Below the pieces are notes generated by a model. The model worked only from the letters and a program-made list of their open reading frames with translations. It had not been told where the DNA came from and made no database searches. 64,000 nucleotides of DNA, from positions 806,001 through 870,000 of the forward strand of contig NZ_CP036426.1 of NCBI RefSeq assembly GCF_007752535.1. The letters run 5' to 3'. A program made the position numbers and the translations under genes. Positions within the stretch are counted from its first letter, which is position 1. Each line of letters starts with the position of its first letter. This stretch comes from Tautonia plasticadhaerens (GTDB lineage Bacteria; Planctomycetota; Planctomycetia; Isosphaerales; Isosphaeraceae). Positions 47,178 to 55,582 of the stretch are shown in pieces.

Positions 47178-47969
47178 TCAGGGGAGCCGCCGGGTGCCCG
47201 ACTGCAGGGCCTTCAACTGCCCGGGGGGCGCGGTGAAGGTCGGGGTCCGGATCGGTGTCGAGGCCAGCAGCTCGGCGGGGGAGAGGAGCCGGCCGTCGAG
47301 CGTACCGAAGCTGCAACCGGCCTCCGAGGCGATCACGGCACCGGCGGCCATGTCGTGGGCCTTCTCGCCTAGGTGGCAGACCGCGACCAGGCGGCCGCAG
47401 GACACCCAGGCCAGCTCGGCACAGCAGGAGCCGAGATCCCGCAAGCGGCCGACGACGGATCGGGGGTCGATCACCCGCAGGGCATTCGTGCCGACGCAGA
47501 TGTTGTCCTGGTCGTGGAAGCCGTCGCGGTCCGGGGCGGCCCGGATCGGCTCGCCGTCCCGCCAGGCGCCCTGCCCCCGGGTGGCCCAGTAGAGCTCGCC
47601 GGCCGGGGGGATGGCGATGACGCCGAGCACCGGCTCGCCGCGGTCGATCAGGCCGATGCTGATGGCCCAGACCGGCAGGCCGTGGACGAGGTTGCCGGTG
47701 CCGTCGATCGGGTCGATCGACCAGCGACGCGGGCCGGACCCGCCGGCGTTCTCGTACTCCTCGCCGGTCAGGACGTCGTCGGGGAAGCGTTCGCCGAGGC
47801 GGTCCCGGATGAGCCGTTCGAGGTCGTGGTCCAGGTCCGTGACGTAGCTGAGGTTCTCCTTCTCCTGGGGCCGGACGTCGGCGCAGCGGCCCAGGGCGAT
47901 CTCCGCTGCCTCCGAGGCGAGGGACTTCACGAACTCGAGCTCGGCGGCGTAGGGATCCGTGGCGGGCAT
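47178..47969 (-). CDS. inositol-monophosphatase-family phosphatase
   Basis: 263 residues. Metal-site motifs are DVLTGEEYENAGG (Glu pair), WSIDPIDGTGNLVHGLPVWA and, late, EKAHDMAAGAVIASEAGC. The last block normally reads WDxAAG; here His replaces Trp but the Asp is kept. Family members hydrolyse inositol phosphates, histidinol phosphate or PAP (CysQ); the sequence does not decide. It stands between the endonuclease III-like gene (123 bases upstream) and cbiET (128 bases downstream), with no sign of tight coupling. Confidence 0.9.
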   Translation of the reverse strand: MPATDPYAAELEFVKSLASEAAEIALGRCADVRPQEKENLSYVTDLDHDLERLIRDRLGERFPDDVLTGEEYENAGGSGPRRWSIDPIDGTGNLVHGLPVWAISIGLIDRGEPVLGVIAIPPAGELYWATRGQGAWRDGEPIRAAPDRDGFHDQDNICVGTNALRVIDPRSVVGRLRDLGSCCAELAWVSCGRLVAVCHLGEKAHDMAAGAVIASEAGCSFGTLDGRLLSPAELLASTPIRTPTFTAPPGQLKALQSGTRRLP

Positions 47970-48092
47970 GGCGGGACTTCATCGGGGGGAGAGAGGGGAC
48001 TTTGCGAGCATCGTACGCGAAGCCCGGGAGGGGTGGCAACGCGGGGTGGTGCGACTTCAATCCCGGCCTCGGGGCCGGGGGGCGGGGGTGCA

Positions 48093-48839
48093 TCAGGGAG
48101 TGCGGGGTTCGCCCTCCCAGACGCGATTCCTGCCGGTCGGGCAGAGGTCGAGCACCGGACAGCGCTCGCAGCGGGGGCGGGCGTGGAGGCAGCATCGCTG
48201 GCCGTGGATCATCAGGACTTCGTGGTTGTCGTAGACCTGCTGGGCGGACCAGTCGGGCGGGAGTTGATCGGCCAGGATGGCGTGGGAGGGGCCGACGGCC
48301 ACGCCGGGGGGGAGCAGCCCCAGGCGGGAGGCGACCCGGTGATGGTGGCTGTCCACCGGCAGCGCGGCGACCCTGAGCCGGCTGAATAGCAGCACCGCCG
48401 CGCTGGTCTTCGGTCCGACGCCGGGGATGGATTCGAGCCAGGCCCGGGCCTCGGTCGGGGGAAGGTCTGCGAGGGCGTCCAGGTTGAGCGACCCGAGACG
48501 CGCCGAGATCGCGCGCAGGACGGCCTGGATCCGGGGCGCCTTCTGCTCGGGCCAGGTGCAGGGGGACACACAGTCCTGGATCTCGCCCGTGGGGGCATCC
48601 CTCACCGCCTCCCAGGTCGGGAAGCGTGCTCGGAGGTCGAGGTAGGCGCGGTGCGAGTCCCGGTTGCGGGTCCGGTGCGAGAGCAGGGCGGAGACCAGCT
48701 CGCTCAGCGGATCCTTCTCGCTGAAGAAGGGGACGGGGCAGCCGTAAGCCTCGCAAAGGCGGTCGTGGACCTCCCGGGCCCTGGCCCGGAGTCCCGGGGT
48801 GTTCCAGGTGCTCGCCGTCGTCTCGGATCGCGTCGCCAT
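48093..48839 (-). CDS. nth: endonuclease III-like DNA glycosylase/AP lyase
   Basis: 248 residues from MATRSETTASTWNTPG. The helix-hairpin-helix LESIPGVGPKTSAAVLLFS contains the catalytic Lys, and VAALPVDSHHHRVASRLGL the catalytic Asp. Four cysteines at the end (QRCCLHARPRCERCPVLDLC) fit the C-x6-C-x2-C-x5-C iron-sulfur loop. In place of the usual LLSAQATD segment it has LLSHRTRNRDSHRAY, so substrate recognition may differ from classical Nth. Expected to remove oxidised pyrimidines or related lesions. Stands 61 bases after the 116-residue gene upstream. Confidence 0.87.
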   Translation of the reverse strand: MATRSETTASTWNTPGLRARAREVHDRLCEAYGCPVPFFSEKDPLSELVSALLSHRTRNRDSHRAYLDLRARFPTWEAVRDAPTGEIQDCVSPCTWPEQKAPRIQAVLRAISARLGSLNLDALADLPPTEARAWLESIPGVGPKTSAAVLLFSRLRVAALPVDSHHHRVASRLGLLPPGVAVGPSHAILADQLPPDWSAQQVYDNHEVLMIHGQRCCLHARPRCERCPVLDLCPTGRNRVWEGEPRTP

Positions 48840-48900
48840 GCCGGTCACCTCCCCCTGGCGGAACGGCGGGGCAGGGGGCAAGGCGTGTGCCGAAGATGGG

Positions 48901-49251
48901 TCAGTCGAGAGCCTTCGGGTCGATGACCTTGAAGGTGTCGCCGGGCTGGGCGGGGCCGTCCAGCTCGATGATGTCCCTGGCCTTGCCCAGGCCCTTGGGC
49001 TCGAAGTGGAGCAGGCCCCGGCGGTCGGCGCAGGGGAGGCAGAGCCGCTCGTCGGCCGAGTGGACGAACAGCTCGCCGTCGGAGAGCCGGTGGTAGGCCT
49101 CCTCGCCGGGTGCGATGTTGTGGCAGAACTCGCGTTCGCTGCCGTGTTTCATGCCGACCCGCCAGCCGGGCTCCCGGAGGAAGACCCGGGGGACGTTGGG
49201 CTCGTCCTGGTCGGTCCGCTCGGGAATCGGGACGTTCGGGTCTCGGATCAT
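48901..49251 (-). CDS. hypothetical 116-residue protein
   Basis: A soluble small protein beginning MIRDPNVPIPERTDQDEPNV. It contains FCHNIAPGEEAYHRLSDGEL and a CxxC (RLCLPCADRRG) that together could form a metal or redox site, and ends KARDIIELDGPAQPGDTFKV. No family is recognised. Its start codon overlaps the HTTM-DCC stop by 4 bases (ATGA), so it is translated together with that membrane enzyme and may work with it. Confidence 0.75.
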   Translation of the reverse strand: MIRDPNVPIPERTDQDEPNVPRVFLREPGWRVGMKHGSEREFCHNIAPGEEAYHRLSDGELFVHSADERLCLPCADRRGLLHFEPKGLGKARDIIELDGPAQPGDTFKVIDPKALD

Positions 49252-50681
49252 CGCGGGGCCCTCGGTTTCTTCTCGGGTCGGTTGCGGGCGGGGGCGCCGG
49301 GCTCGGGGCGTGCCGGGGAGTCCGAGCGGGCCGCCCGGGACGGCTCCCGGGTGCGGTTGCCCGAGACCAGGCCGTAGATCCGCCGCCCCGCCTGCGAGAC
49401 GCCCGGCAGCGGCCCGACCAGCCCGATCGGCCACAAGAGCGGCACCCTCCGTGCCACGGCGACCACCGCGTCGAAGCCCGACCGGATCCGGTCCCCCGGG
49501 CCGACGGCGTGGACCGACTCGATGCATCGGCCCTCGGTCAGCCTCGGGTCGACCGTCGCCACGTCGACCGCGGTCAAGTCGACCCACTCGACCGTCCTCG
49601 CCGGGTCCCCGGAGGCGCCGATCGCGACCGAGGCCCGGCAGAGCCCGCAGGCACCATCATAGACGACCCGGATCGGCTCGGGGTTCCGGCCCGTGGCCAG
49701 GCTCCGCAGCCACGAGCCCGAGGCGAAGGCGAGGTTGGCCACGATCATCGCGGCGGCGAACTCGTAGAGCCCCATCGTCGTCGCGATCCCCACGTGCAGC
49801 CCCATCGTCAGCCCGACGATCAGCGGCCGGAGCGTCCGAGGCCAGACGAGCACCGGGTAGAGGATTTCCAGGTACAGGGCGCCATGGGAGAAGAACATGA
49901 GCAGCATCGGCCATCGGGCCAGCCAGGTCAGGTCGATCGGCCGGAACTCGGCATAGCCGAGGAGGCTGCCGAAGGCCCAGCCTTCCCACCAGATCGGGTG
50001 CTGCAGCTTCGCCAGCCCGGCCAGGCCGTAGATCACGCAGAGGTGCAGCTGGATCAGCCGGAGGCAGAGGTTCGCCGAGACCGTCGGCCGGGGCGTGCCG
50101 TCCCCGGCCGGCCCGTCGAGCGGCCGGGCGATCCGGATCCGCCGCAGTTCCTGCCGGGCGGCCTTCCAGCGCGCGACCCACCGGTCGAGTGAAACCGCCT
50201 GCCCGCCGGAGCCTGTCGCGGCGAGGTAGAGCGTCAGCATCGAGACGACCATGTCGAATCCGAAGTGGATCACCGGCGCCCTCCGGATCGTCGAGACGAC
50301 GATGATCCAGGCGAGGACGGCGGTCGGGCGGCTCCAGAGCCCGACCGCGAACATCGATAGGACGACGAGGCAGCAGATGTAGGCCGGCACCAGCAGGGCG
50401 TCGGGCACGATCGACCAGAGCGACCAGCTCCAGCGGTCCTGCTCCAGCGCCCGGAAGAAGGCGAGGGCGTCGGGGTCGGCCCAGCCCCGGGACCCGACGA
50501 ATGCGTGGAGGTCGAGCCCCAGGACGGCGAAGTTCCAGAGCAGCAGCAGCCCGACCCCCAGGCGGATCAGGCCGACGGGCGTGGGGTCGGCCGGGCGGAA
50601 GAAGAAGGCGTCCCACCCCCGGGCGGCCGACCGGCCGAGGTCGGCGAGATACGAAATCGGGCCGGTGATTAGTCGTCGCAC
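49248..50681 (-). CDS. HTTM (gamma-carboxylase-like) membrane protein fused to DCC domain
   Basis: 477 residues from a GTG with GGAG 6 bases upstream; it overlaps the upstream gene by 13 bases. The N-terminal 370 residues form the HTTM multi-helix domain: DAFFFRPADPTPVGLIRLGV, HAFVGSRGWADPDAL, FDMVVSMLTLYLAATGSGG, LIQLHLCVIYGLAGLAKLQH and ALYLEILYPVLVW. The end carries a DCC1-type thiol-disulfide domain, RVVYDGACGLCRASVAI, with a C-x2-C pair. HTTM is related to vitamin-K-dependent gamma-carboxylase; bacterial members have unclear reactions. The fusion suggests a redox-linked membrane enzyme. Confidence 0.9.
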   Translation of the reverse strand: MRRLITGPISYLADLGRSAARGWDAFFFRPADPTPVGLIRLGVGLLLLWNFAVLGLDLHAFVGSRGWADPDALAFFRALEQDRWSWSLWSIVPDALLVPAYICCLVVLSMFAVGLWSRPTAVLAWIIVVSTIRRAPVIHFGFDMVVSMLTLYLAATGSGGQAVSLDRWVARWKAARQELRRIRIARPLDGPAGDGTPRPTVSANLCLRLIQLHLCVIYGLAGLAKLQHPIWWEGWAFGSLLGYAEFRPIDLTWLARWPMLLMFFSHGALYLEILYPVLVWPRTLRPLIVGLTMGLHVGIATTMGLYEFAAAMIVANLAFASGSWLRSLATGRNPEPIRVVYDGACGLCRASVAIGASGDPARTVEWVDLTAVDVATVDPRLTEGRCIESVHAVGPGDRIRSGFDAVVAVARRVPLLWPIGLVGPLPGVSQAGRRIYGLVSGNRTREPSRAARSDSPARPEPGAPARNRPEKKPRAPR

Positions 50682-51268
50682 GAGTAGGCTCCGATGCGCT
50701 GGCGGTCGCCGTAGTAACGCGGGCCCTCGGCGTCGATCGCCCGGCCTTCTTGGGCGGCCTCCACCAGCTCCCGGGGGGACGGATTGAGGTGGTCCTGCAG
50801 GTAGAGGACCACCCGCGAGGCGCCCGGATTCTCGGCGCAGAGGTGCCGGGCGTAGGAGGCGGCCCATCGGCTCCGGCTGTCCCCGCCCGGATCCCGGGGG
50901 GCGCGTCGGACGTCCTCGAACAGGTGATAGGCGAGCGCCAGGTGCCGCTGGTACCGGAGGCGGGGGGCCTGGGCGCGGTCCGGGATGCGGAGCGTCTCGG
51001 TGCGGCCGTCCCCGAACTGCACGTCCGCGATCAGGATCGGCGTCGGCGGCGCCCCGGCGGTGTAGAAGCGATAGGTGTAGCCCTGGTCGACGAGCTTGTA
51101 GTACCACCGGAACCGGTCGGCGATGGCCCGCTGCAGGTCCGACGACGGCGACGCCGCCATCACCGCGGACAGGACCGCCGCCCCATGCACCAGCAGCAAG
51201 GCGGTCACCCCGGCCTTCGCCCATCCCGGCCAGCCGGGCCCCGCCTCCTCCGAATACTCCCGGGCCAT
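50669..51268 (-). CDS. hypothetical membrane-anchored protein upstream of HTTM-DCC
   Basis: 199 residues from MAREYSEEAGPGWPGWAKAG, with GGAGGG before the ATG. One N-terminal hydrophobic segment at about 17-37, then a soluble domain with FRWYYKLVDQGYTYRFYTAG, TPILIADVQFGDGRTETLRI and AASYARHLCAENPGASRVVLYLQ. Proteins of this kind commonly precede HTTM genes, but I do not know a named family. It overlaps the HTTM-DCC gene by 13 bases, so the three genes form one coupled unit. Probably outside the cytoplasm, tethered to the membrane. Confidence 0.78.
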   Translation of the reverse strand: MAREYSEEAGPGWPGWAKAGVTALLLVHGAAVLSAVMAASPSSDLQRAIADRFRWYYKLVDQGYTYRFYTAGAPPTPILIADVQFGDGRTETLRIPDRAQAPRLRYQRHLALAYHLFEDVRRAPRDPGGDSRSRWAASYARHLCAENPGASRVVLYLQDHLNPSPRELVEAAQEGRAIDAEGPRYYGDRQRIGAYSCDD

Positions 51269-51660
51269 CTCACCCTCCGCCACTCGGGCAACTCCCAGCA
51301 ACCCCCGACGAGTTTACCCGATCCCTCCCCACGCCGGCCGCCCCGCCTCGGGTTCTTCGGGCCCAGGGGAAGACTCGGGAAGGAAGCGTTGCATCTTTCC
51401 GTGTTCGCCCGAATTCGCCATTTTCACTGAATGGAGTTGCGGGAGCATCAGGAGGGGATTAGAATTTGTAACGGCTCGTGCGACTTTTCCGGTTGGGGTT
51501 GACGCGGAAGCTGGGTAGGGCGCGTTGGCATGCGTGGTCCGATCGGCGACATCAACCCCGGCGGGCGAAACCTCCCAGGCGGCACACCTTTCGCAGACTC
51601 GCCCGGCCGGATTTTCGGACCCGACCTCGACGACTCGCAACCTCGGGAGAACAGATCGCA
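51269..51660. other. intergenic region upstream of Cys/Tyr-repeat gene
   Basis: 392 bases between divergent genes with no credible gene of its own. It is AT-richer than its surroundings around 51410-51475, where the promoter candidate lies. The rest reads as a roughly 190-base leader; no hairpin or repeat stood out. Confidence 0.5.
51437..51465 (+). promoter_or_regulatory. promoter candidate for the Cys/Tyr-repeat gene
   Basis: TTGCGG (51437-51442), 17 bases, TAGAAT (51460-51465, 5 of 6 to the -10 consensus), in an AT-richer patch about 195 bases before the start codon. Read by eye from the consensus. Confidence 0.45.
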
Positions 51661-52476
51661 ATGCAGGGCACCATGGTCATGCTGCTGGCGCTGAGCGGGA
51701 TGGGCTGCCACCACGGCGGTCACGCCCCGGCCTATGACGCCTGCTACGATTCCTGCTATTCCTCCTGCTACGACGCCGGCTACGGCGGTGTCTCCTACGA
51801 CGCCTGCTACGGCGACGCCTACGACTCCTGCTATTCGGCCTGCTACGGCGGCGGGTTCGCGATGGGCGAGTACGGCACCACCTACGACGCCTGCTATTCG
51901 AGCTGCTACGACGCGGGCTATTCCTCCTGCTACGGCGGGAAGCACCGGGGCGGCGGCTTGTTCTCGTGCCTGAAGGGCCTGTTCGGCCACAAGAGGCGCA
52001 ATTCCTGCTACGATTCGTGCTACTCGGCCTGCTACGGCCCGACGTACTACGAGGCCTGCTACGACACGAGCTATTCGTCGTGCTATGGCGGCTCGGCGCC
52101 GATGGCGAATTACGGGATGCCCGTCTACGGCACCTATACCCCGGCCGTCTCGTCGCAGGCCGGCTACGCCTCGCCGCAAGGGGCGATCATCACCACGCCG
52201 GGCAAGGCCGCCCCGCAGTCCTACGGCACCACGCCGGGCAAGGCCGCCCCGCAGTCCTACGGCACCTCCCAGTCCTACGGCACCACCCAGGGGCTGGGGA
52301 ACTCGACCGAGCCGGCCTACTCCGGCCAGCCCGTCGAGCAGGAGACGCCGAATGACCCCGTCCTCGAGCCCGAGCCGACCGAGGAGGAGCCCGAGGCCAC
52401 CGAGGTCCCGGGATCGCTGCCGGTCGACCCGGTGACCCCGCCGGCCGCGGACGACTTCCTGCAGCCGAACACCTGA
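51661..52476 (+). CDS. exported Cys/Tyr-repeat protein
   Basis: 271 residues from the ATG at 51661; the open frame back to 51478 has no clear start. A short hydrophobic leader [16 protein letters not shown] ends at a Cys, possibly a lipobox, though it lacks basic residues. Residues 25-150 hold three blocks of [13 protein letters not shown]-like repeats, with 14 Cys-Tyr dipeptides and 16 cysteines in all, split by a [20 protein letters not shown] linker. A perfect 12-residue duplication ([12 protein letters not shown]) follows, then an acidic Pro/Glu tail. Likely a disulfide- or dityrosine-cross-linked surface protein. I do not recognise a named family. Confidence 0.75.
   Translation: MQGTMVMLLALSGMGCHHGGHAPAYDACYDSCYSSCYDAGYGGVSYDACYGDAYDSCYSACYGGGFAMGEYGTTYDACYSSCYDAGYSSCYGGKHRGGGLFSCLKGLFGHKRRNSCYDSCYSACYGPTYYEACYDTSYSSCYGGSAPMANYGMPVYGTYTPAVSSQAGYASPQGAIITTPGKAAPQSYGTTPGKAAPQSYGTSQSYGTTQGLGNSTEPAYSGQPVEQETPNDPVLEPEPTEEEPEATEVPGSLPVDPVTPPAADDFLQPNT
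52192..52263 (+). repeat. perfect 36-bp tandem duplication inside a gene
   Basis: Two adjacent identical 36-base copies (52192-52227 and 52228-52263) encode [12 protein letters not shown] twice in the Cys/Tyr-repeat protein. Exact identity at the third codon positions points to a recent duplication or slippage event. Confidence 0.9.
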
Positions 52477-52682
52477 TCGGCCCTATGGGCGATCCCCGGA
52501 TCGGTGACGACGACGGCCCGGGGCGGCACCAGGTCCGCCTCCCGGGCCGTTCGGCTGCGCGGCTCCTGGCGGTTCGGATTTGCGGGCCGGCCGGTGGGTG
52601 GATAGATTGGGTGGCTCGCCACGGTCCCGATCGGGCCGGAGCCCCCGGTCCTCGTCCGCGCCCCGCCAGGACTCGCCGCACG

Positions 52683-53570
52683 ATGGATTCGAATGAGCAC
52701 CCCCGCCCCTCCGAGAACCCGCTCCAGGCCCTCGGCGAGCCGCCCGCAGACCCGAGGCGCCGCCTGGGATGGCTGATCCAGGCGCTCGGCGAGGCGAACA
52801 GCCGACGGCTCGGCCTGTTCGTCGTGCCCGAGGAGCTGGTCCTCTCGGTGGTCATCCCCGTCTACAATGAGAAGCGGACGATCGACGAGATCCTCCGGCG
52901 GGTGCGGGCCACGCCGATCACCACGCAGATCATCCTGATCGACGATTGCTCGACGGATGGGACCCGGGAGCTGCTCCGCCGCTGGGGCCCCGACGGCGAG
53001 GACCCCCAGCCGGACCTGACCGTCCTGTTCCACGAGCGGAATCAGGGCAAGGGGGCGGCGCTGCGGACCGGGTTCCGGCACGCCACCGGCGACCTCGTCA
53101 TCGTCCAGGACGCCGACCTCGAGTATGACCCGGCCGAATACCCCCGCCTGATCGAGCCGATCGTCGACGGCCGGGCCGACGTCGTCTTCGGCTCCCGGTT
53201 CATCGGTGAGACGCACCGGGTCCACCTGTTCTGGCACGCCGTCGCCAACCAGGGGCTGACCTTCCTCTCGAACATGTTCACCAACCTGAACCTGACCGAC
53301 ATGGAGGTCTGCTACAAGGTCTTCCGCCGCGAGGTGATCCAAGGCATCACCCTCAAGAGTGACCGCTTCGGCTTCGAACCGGAGGTGACCGCGAAGGTCG
53401 CGCGCTTCCGGTTCCCCGACCGCGACGGCGGCCGGGGCCGCAAGTGCCGGATCTACGAGACCCCGGTCAGCTACCACGGCCGGAGTTTCGAAGAGGGGAA
53501 GCACATCCGGCCCCTCCGGGACGGCCTCCGGGCGCTCTACTGCATCATCCGGTTCGCGTTCGCGGACTGA
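52683..53570 (+). CDS. family 2 glycosyltransferase
   Basis: 295 residues. A 55-residue N-terminal extension precedes the GT2 core: [54 protein letters not shown] and [19 protein letters not shown] with the DxD-type metal motif. [10 protein letters not shown] and [20 protein letters not shown] are typical of dolichyl/polyprenyl-phosphate sugar synthases of the DPM1/ArnC type. No membrane segment is visible beyond a weak C-terminal IIRFAFAD. Likely makes a lipid-linked sugar donor for envelope polysaccharide or glycoprotein; acceptor unknown. It stands alone, 206 bases after the repeat gene. Confidence 0.92.
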   Translation: MDSNEHPRPSENPLQALGEPPADPRRRLGWLIQALGEANSRRLGLFVVPEELVLSVVIPVYNEKRTIDEILRRVRATPITTQIILIDDCSTDGTRELLRRWGPDGEDPQPDLTVLFHERNQGKGAALRTGFRHATGDLVIVQDADLEYDPAEYPRLIEPIVDGRADVVFGSRFIGETHRVHLFWHAVANQGLTFLSNMFTNLNLTDMEVCYKVFRREVIQGITLKSDRFGFEPEVTAKVARFRFPDRDGGRGRKCRIYETPVSYHGRSFEEGKHIRPLRDGLRALYCIIRFAFAD

Positions 53571-53753
53571 ATTTTTTCGGACCGACCGGCCCCCGGTTCC
53601 AACGATCGGCCGGGAGGACCCGTAACTAGGGATATCGGCCCCGTCGGCGGCTTGCCGGACCGAGGGCCGATCGGTACAGACCGACGCCCGCCGAGGTCGG
53701 CGGGTGCGACTTCCCGCCCGAAATCACCCGGTTCCCCCCGAGGATCGACCGCG

Positions 53754-54020
53754 ATGAAGAACCTCCGCCTGATCGACTGGATGAAGCTGGCCCCGTTCGC
53801 CCTGGCCGCCGCCCTGCTGGCCGGCTGCGGCGCCCCCGAGGGCGAGGCCGACCTGCCCGCCGATGACACCATCGGCGCCGAGACCTCCACCGACCTCGGC
53901 CTCGAGGAGCCGGTGATCGAGGAAGAGACCATCATCGATGAGACCGTCGAGCCGGGCATCGAGGCCGCCCCCGAGGAGCCGGGCATCGAGGTCGCCCCGG
54001 AAGAGACCCCGGCCCCCTGA
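53754..54020 (+). CDS. small acidic lipoprotein
   Basis: 88 residues. The leader MKNLRLIDWMKLAPFALAAA continues to LLAGC, a clean lipobox with Cys25 as lipidation site. The mature part is nearly all Glu, Asp, Pro, Ile and Thr, with EEPGIEVAPEE-like short repeats. It should be a tethered, disordered, negatively charged protein in the envelope. Function unknown. A strong intrinsic terminator follows 69 bases after the stop, so the gene is a monocistronic unit. Confidence 0.82.
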   Translation: MKNLRLIDWMKLAPFALAAALLAGCGAPEGEADLPADDTIGAETSTDLGLEEPVIEEETIIDETVEPGIEAAPEEPGIEVAPEETPAP

Positions 54021-54089
54021 CCCGGCTGAAGCGACGACCTCGACCGATCGGCGGCCGGGCTTCTCCGACCGTCGAGCAGAGAATCCCGA

Positions 54090-54124
54090 ACGGCCCCGGT
54101 CCGATCGACCGGGGCCGTTTTCGA
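54090..54124 (+). terminator. intrinsic terminator after the lipoprotein gene
   Basis: ACGGCCCCGGTC (54090-54101) pairs perfectly with GACCGGGGCCGT (54107-54118) around a 5-base loop, followed directly by TTTTCGATTT. A 12-bp stem plus T-tract makes this the clearest Rho-independent terminator in the window. Confidence 0.85.
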
Positions 54125-54218
54125 TTTCCCCGGCCCTCGTGGCCGGCCCTCCCGAGGAGATCCGAACCGCAATTCGGCCGGCCCGATCGATCGGGGAGGG
54201 TTCGTCGCCTCGGCCGGG

Positions 54219-54680
54219 TCATCGCGGAGGATCGGGAGGAGCTGTTCGGATCCGGACGTATTTGTGACACTCGACGCAGTTGATCGTCAGCCTCACGTAG
54301 GAGAGGGTGGCCGCGTCGAGGTCCTCGGCCTCGGCCTGTTCGGCGAGCGAGGCGGTGAGGCGGCGGAACTCCTCGCTGTAGCGGCGATAGTCGTCGGTGG
54401 GAAGGCTGTACCAGACGGCCTCCTCGCTCAATTCCCGGAGCGACCGGGCCGATCCGGCGATCGGTCCGAATCGCCCCTCGGTCAGGCCGCCGAGGATGCG
54501 CTGGGCGTGGTCGAGCTTCTTCCGCATCAGGACCGATCGGTCCGTCTGGACGTCCTCCCGGCCTTGCGCGGGGAGCGGCGCGGATCCCAGGGGTGCCACC
54601 AACCACAACGCCGCGGCCAAGACGGTCGGGACGAGCGGCCCGGGGAGCCGGCGAGCCGGGGATGAGGTGGACGGGGACAT
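54219..54680 (-). CDS. small exported cytochrome c-like protein (copy 2)
   Basis: 153 residues with a Sec signal (hydrophobic about 16-36). The mature part is helical: SVLMRKKLDHAQRILGGLTE, FRRLTASLAEQAEAEDLDAA and then the heme site TINCVECHKYVR with CxxCH at 135-139, close to the C-terminus. Placement of heme at the end of a four-helix bundle recalls cytochrome c' types. A near-parallel paralogue lies just upstream (54748-55191) with CxxCH at the same residue numbers. Probably periplasmic electron carrier or gas-binding protein; function not established. Confidence 0.85.
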   Translation of the reverse strand: MSPSTSSPARRLPGPLVPTVLAAALWLVAPLGSAPLPAQGREDVQTDRSVLMRKKLDHAQRILGGLTEGRFGPIAGSARSLRELSEEAVWYSLPTDDYRRYSEEFRRLTASLAEQAEAEDLDAATLSYVRLTINCVECHKYVRIRTAPPDPPR

Positions 54681-54747
54681 GGCTCTGGGCTCCTCCCCGG
54701 TACGGCCCGGCACGTGACCGGACCCGACCCGGCGGCATCCCTGGTCA

Positions 54748-55191
54748 TCAGCGACGCGTCGATCGGACGTACTTGTGGCACTCGACGCAATTGGTGGCCA
54801 TCTGGACGTAGGCCAGCGTCGCGCCGTCGAGGTTCCCCGCCCGGGCGTCCTCGGCCATCGAATCGGCGATGCGCTGGAAATCCCGGGTGTAGGTGAGGTA
54901 GAGCGGGCCGGGGACCGTGGCCGGCTCCCACTCGGCGGCGGCGCTGAGGAGCTTCAAATCCCGGGCGTTGTCGGCGACGAGATCCATCTTCTCCAGGGCT
55001 AGGCCCTCGAGTACGTTCTTGGCGTAGTCGAGCTTCAGCCTCATCAGCTCGGCACGCTTGTCCTGGGGGACGGCCGGGGACGGGTCGACCGGGTTCGGGG
55101 GGGGCACGGCCTCGACGGCCGAGCGGGCGATCAGCAGGGCGGCCACCAGGCCTAACGTGGCCCCGAGGGCTCGAGCGGGCGGGGTCTTCAT
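54748..55191 (-). CDS. small exported cytochrome c-like protein (copy 1)
   Basis: 147 residues beginning MKTPPARALGATLGLVAALL, a Sec signal. Helical mature part with AELMRLKLDYAKNVLEGLAL, YLTYTRDFQRIADSMAEDAR and the heme motif ATNCVECHKYVR, CxxCH at 135-139. It lies 67 bases upstream of its paralogue in the same direction; the two share length, helix order and the heme end but differ widely elsewhere, which implies an old tandem duplication. Annotated in relatives, as I recall, as cytochrome c-like hypothetical proteins. No oxidase or reductase gene is adjacent. Confidence 0.85.
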   Translation of the reverse strand: MKTPPARALGATLGLVAALLIARSAVEAVPPPNPVDPSPAVPQDKRAELMRLKLDYAKNVLEGLALEKMDLVADNARDLKLLSAAAEWEPATVPGPLYLTYTRDFQRIADSMAEDARAGNLDGATLAYVQMATNCVECHKYVRSTRR

Positions 55192-55582
55192 CGCGGTCTC
55201 CCCCGGATCGGTGGTCGTCGTCGGGCGTTCGAGATTCGGTCCGATCTGCACTCTATCCCCCCGGTCCGGGGAGGGGCAACGGGGCGGTCGCCGTAGTCCC
55301 CCGCAACGCGGGGCTCGCCTCGGATCGCCCGGAGCCGTCCCGGCCGGGGGGGCGATTCGGCGCCCCGTCACGCCCCTGATTTCGTTGCATGTGGTGCCGG
55401 GGCGAGATAGGTTAAATGGTGAGTTGCATCATCATCGAGGCCGACTCGAGGGCGGGTCCACACGAGAGGCCCGAGACGGCGTCCGCATCGCAACGAGAAA
55501 CCGGGCGGATCGGGCGGGGTCCCGGCCTGGATCGCAGGCCGTCCGCCTCGACGTCCGCCCGAGCCACCCTGGGAGATTCACG
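55192..55582. other. intergenic region between divergent cytochrome and coiled-coil genes
   Basis: 391 bases with no credible gene. It holds the promoter candidate at 55385-55413 and an AT-richer patch at about 55376-55435; the remaining sequence is GC-rich and unremarkable. Confidence 0.5.
55385..55413 (+). promoter_or_regulatory. promoter candidate for the exported coiled-coil gene
   Basis: TTGCAT (55385-55390), 17 bases, TAGGTT (55408-55413), about 170 bases before the start codon. The -35 is good, the -10 modest; the AT-richer context supports it. Confidence 0.38.

Noticed and set aside
51448-52179. 243-codon reverse frame rich in VAGIVAG/IAGVVG repeats
   Set aside because: It is the antisense of the Cys/Tyr repeats; the regularity comes from the forward repeat codons.
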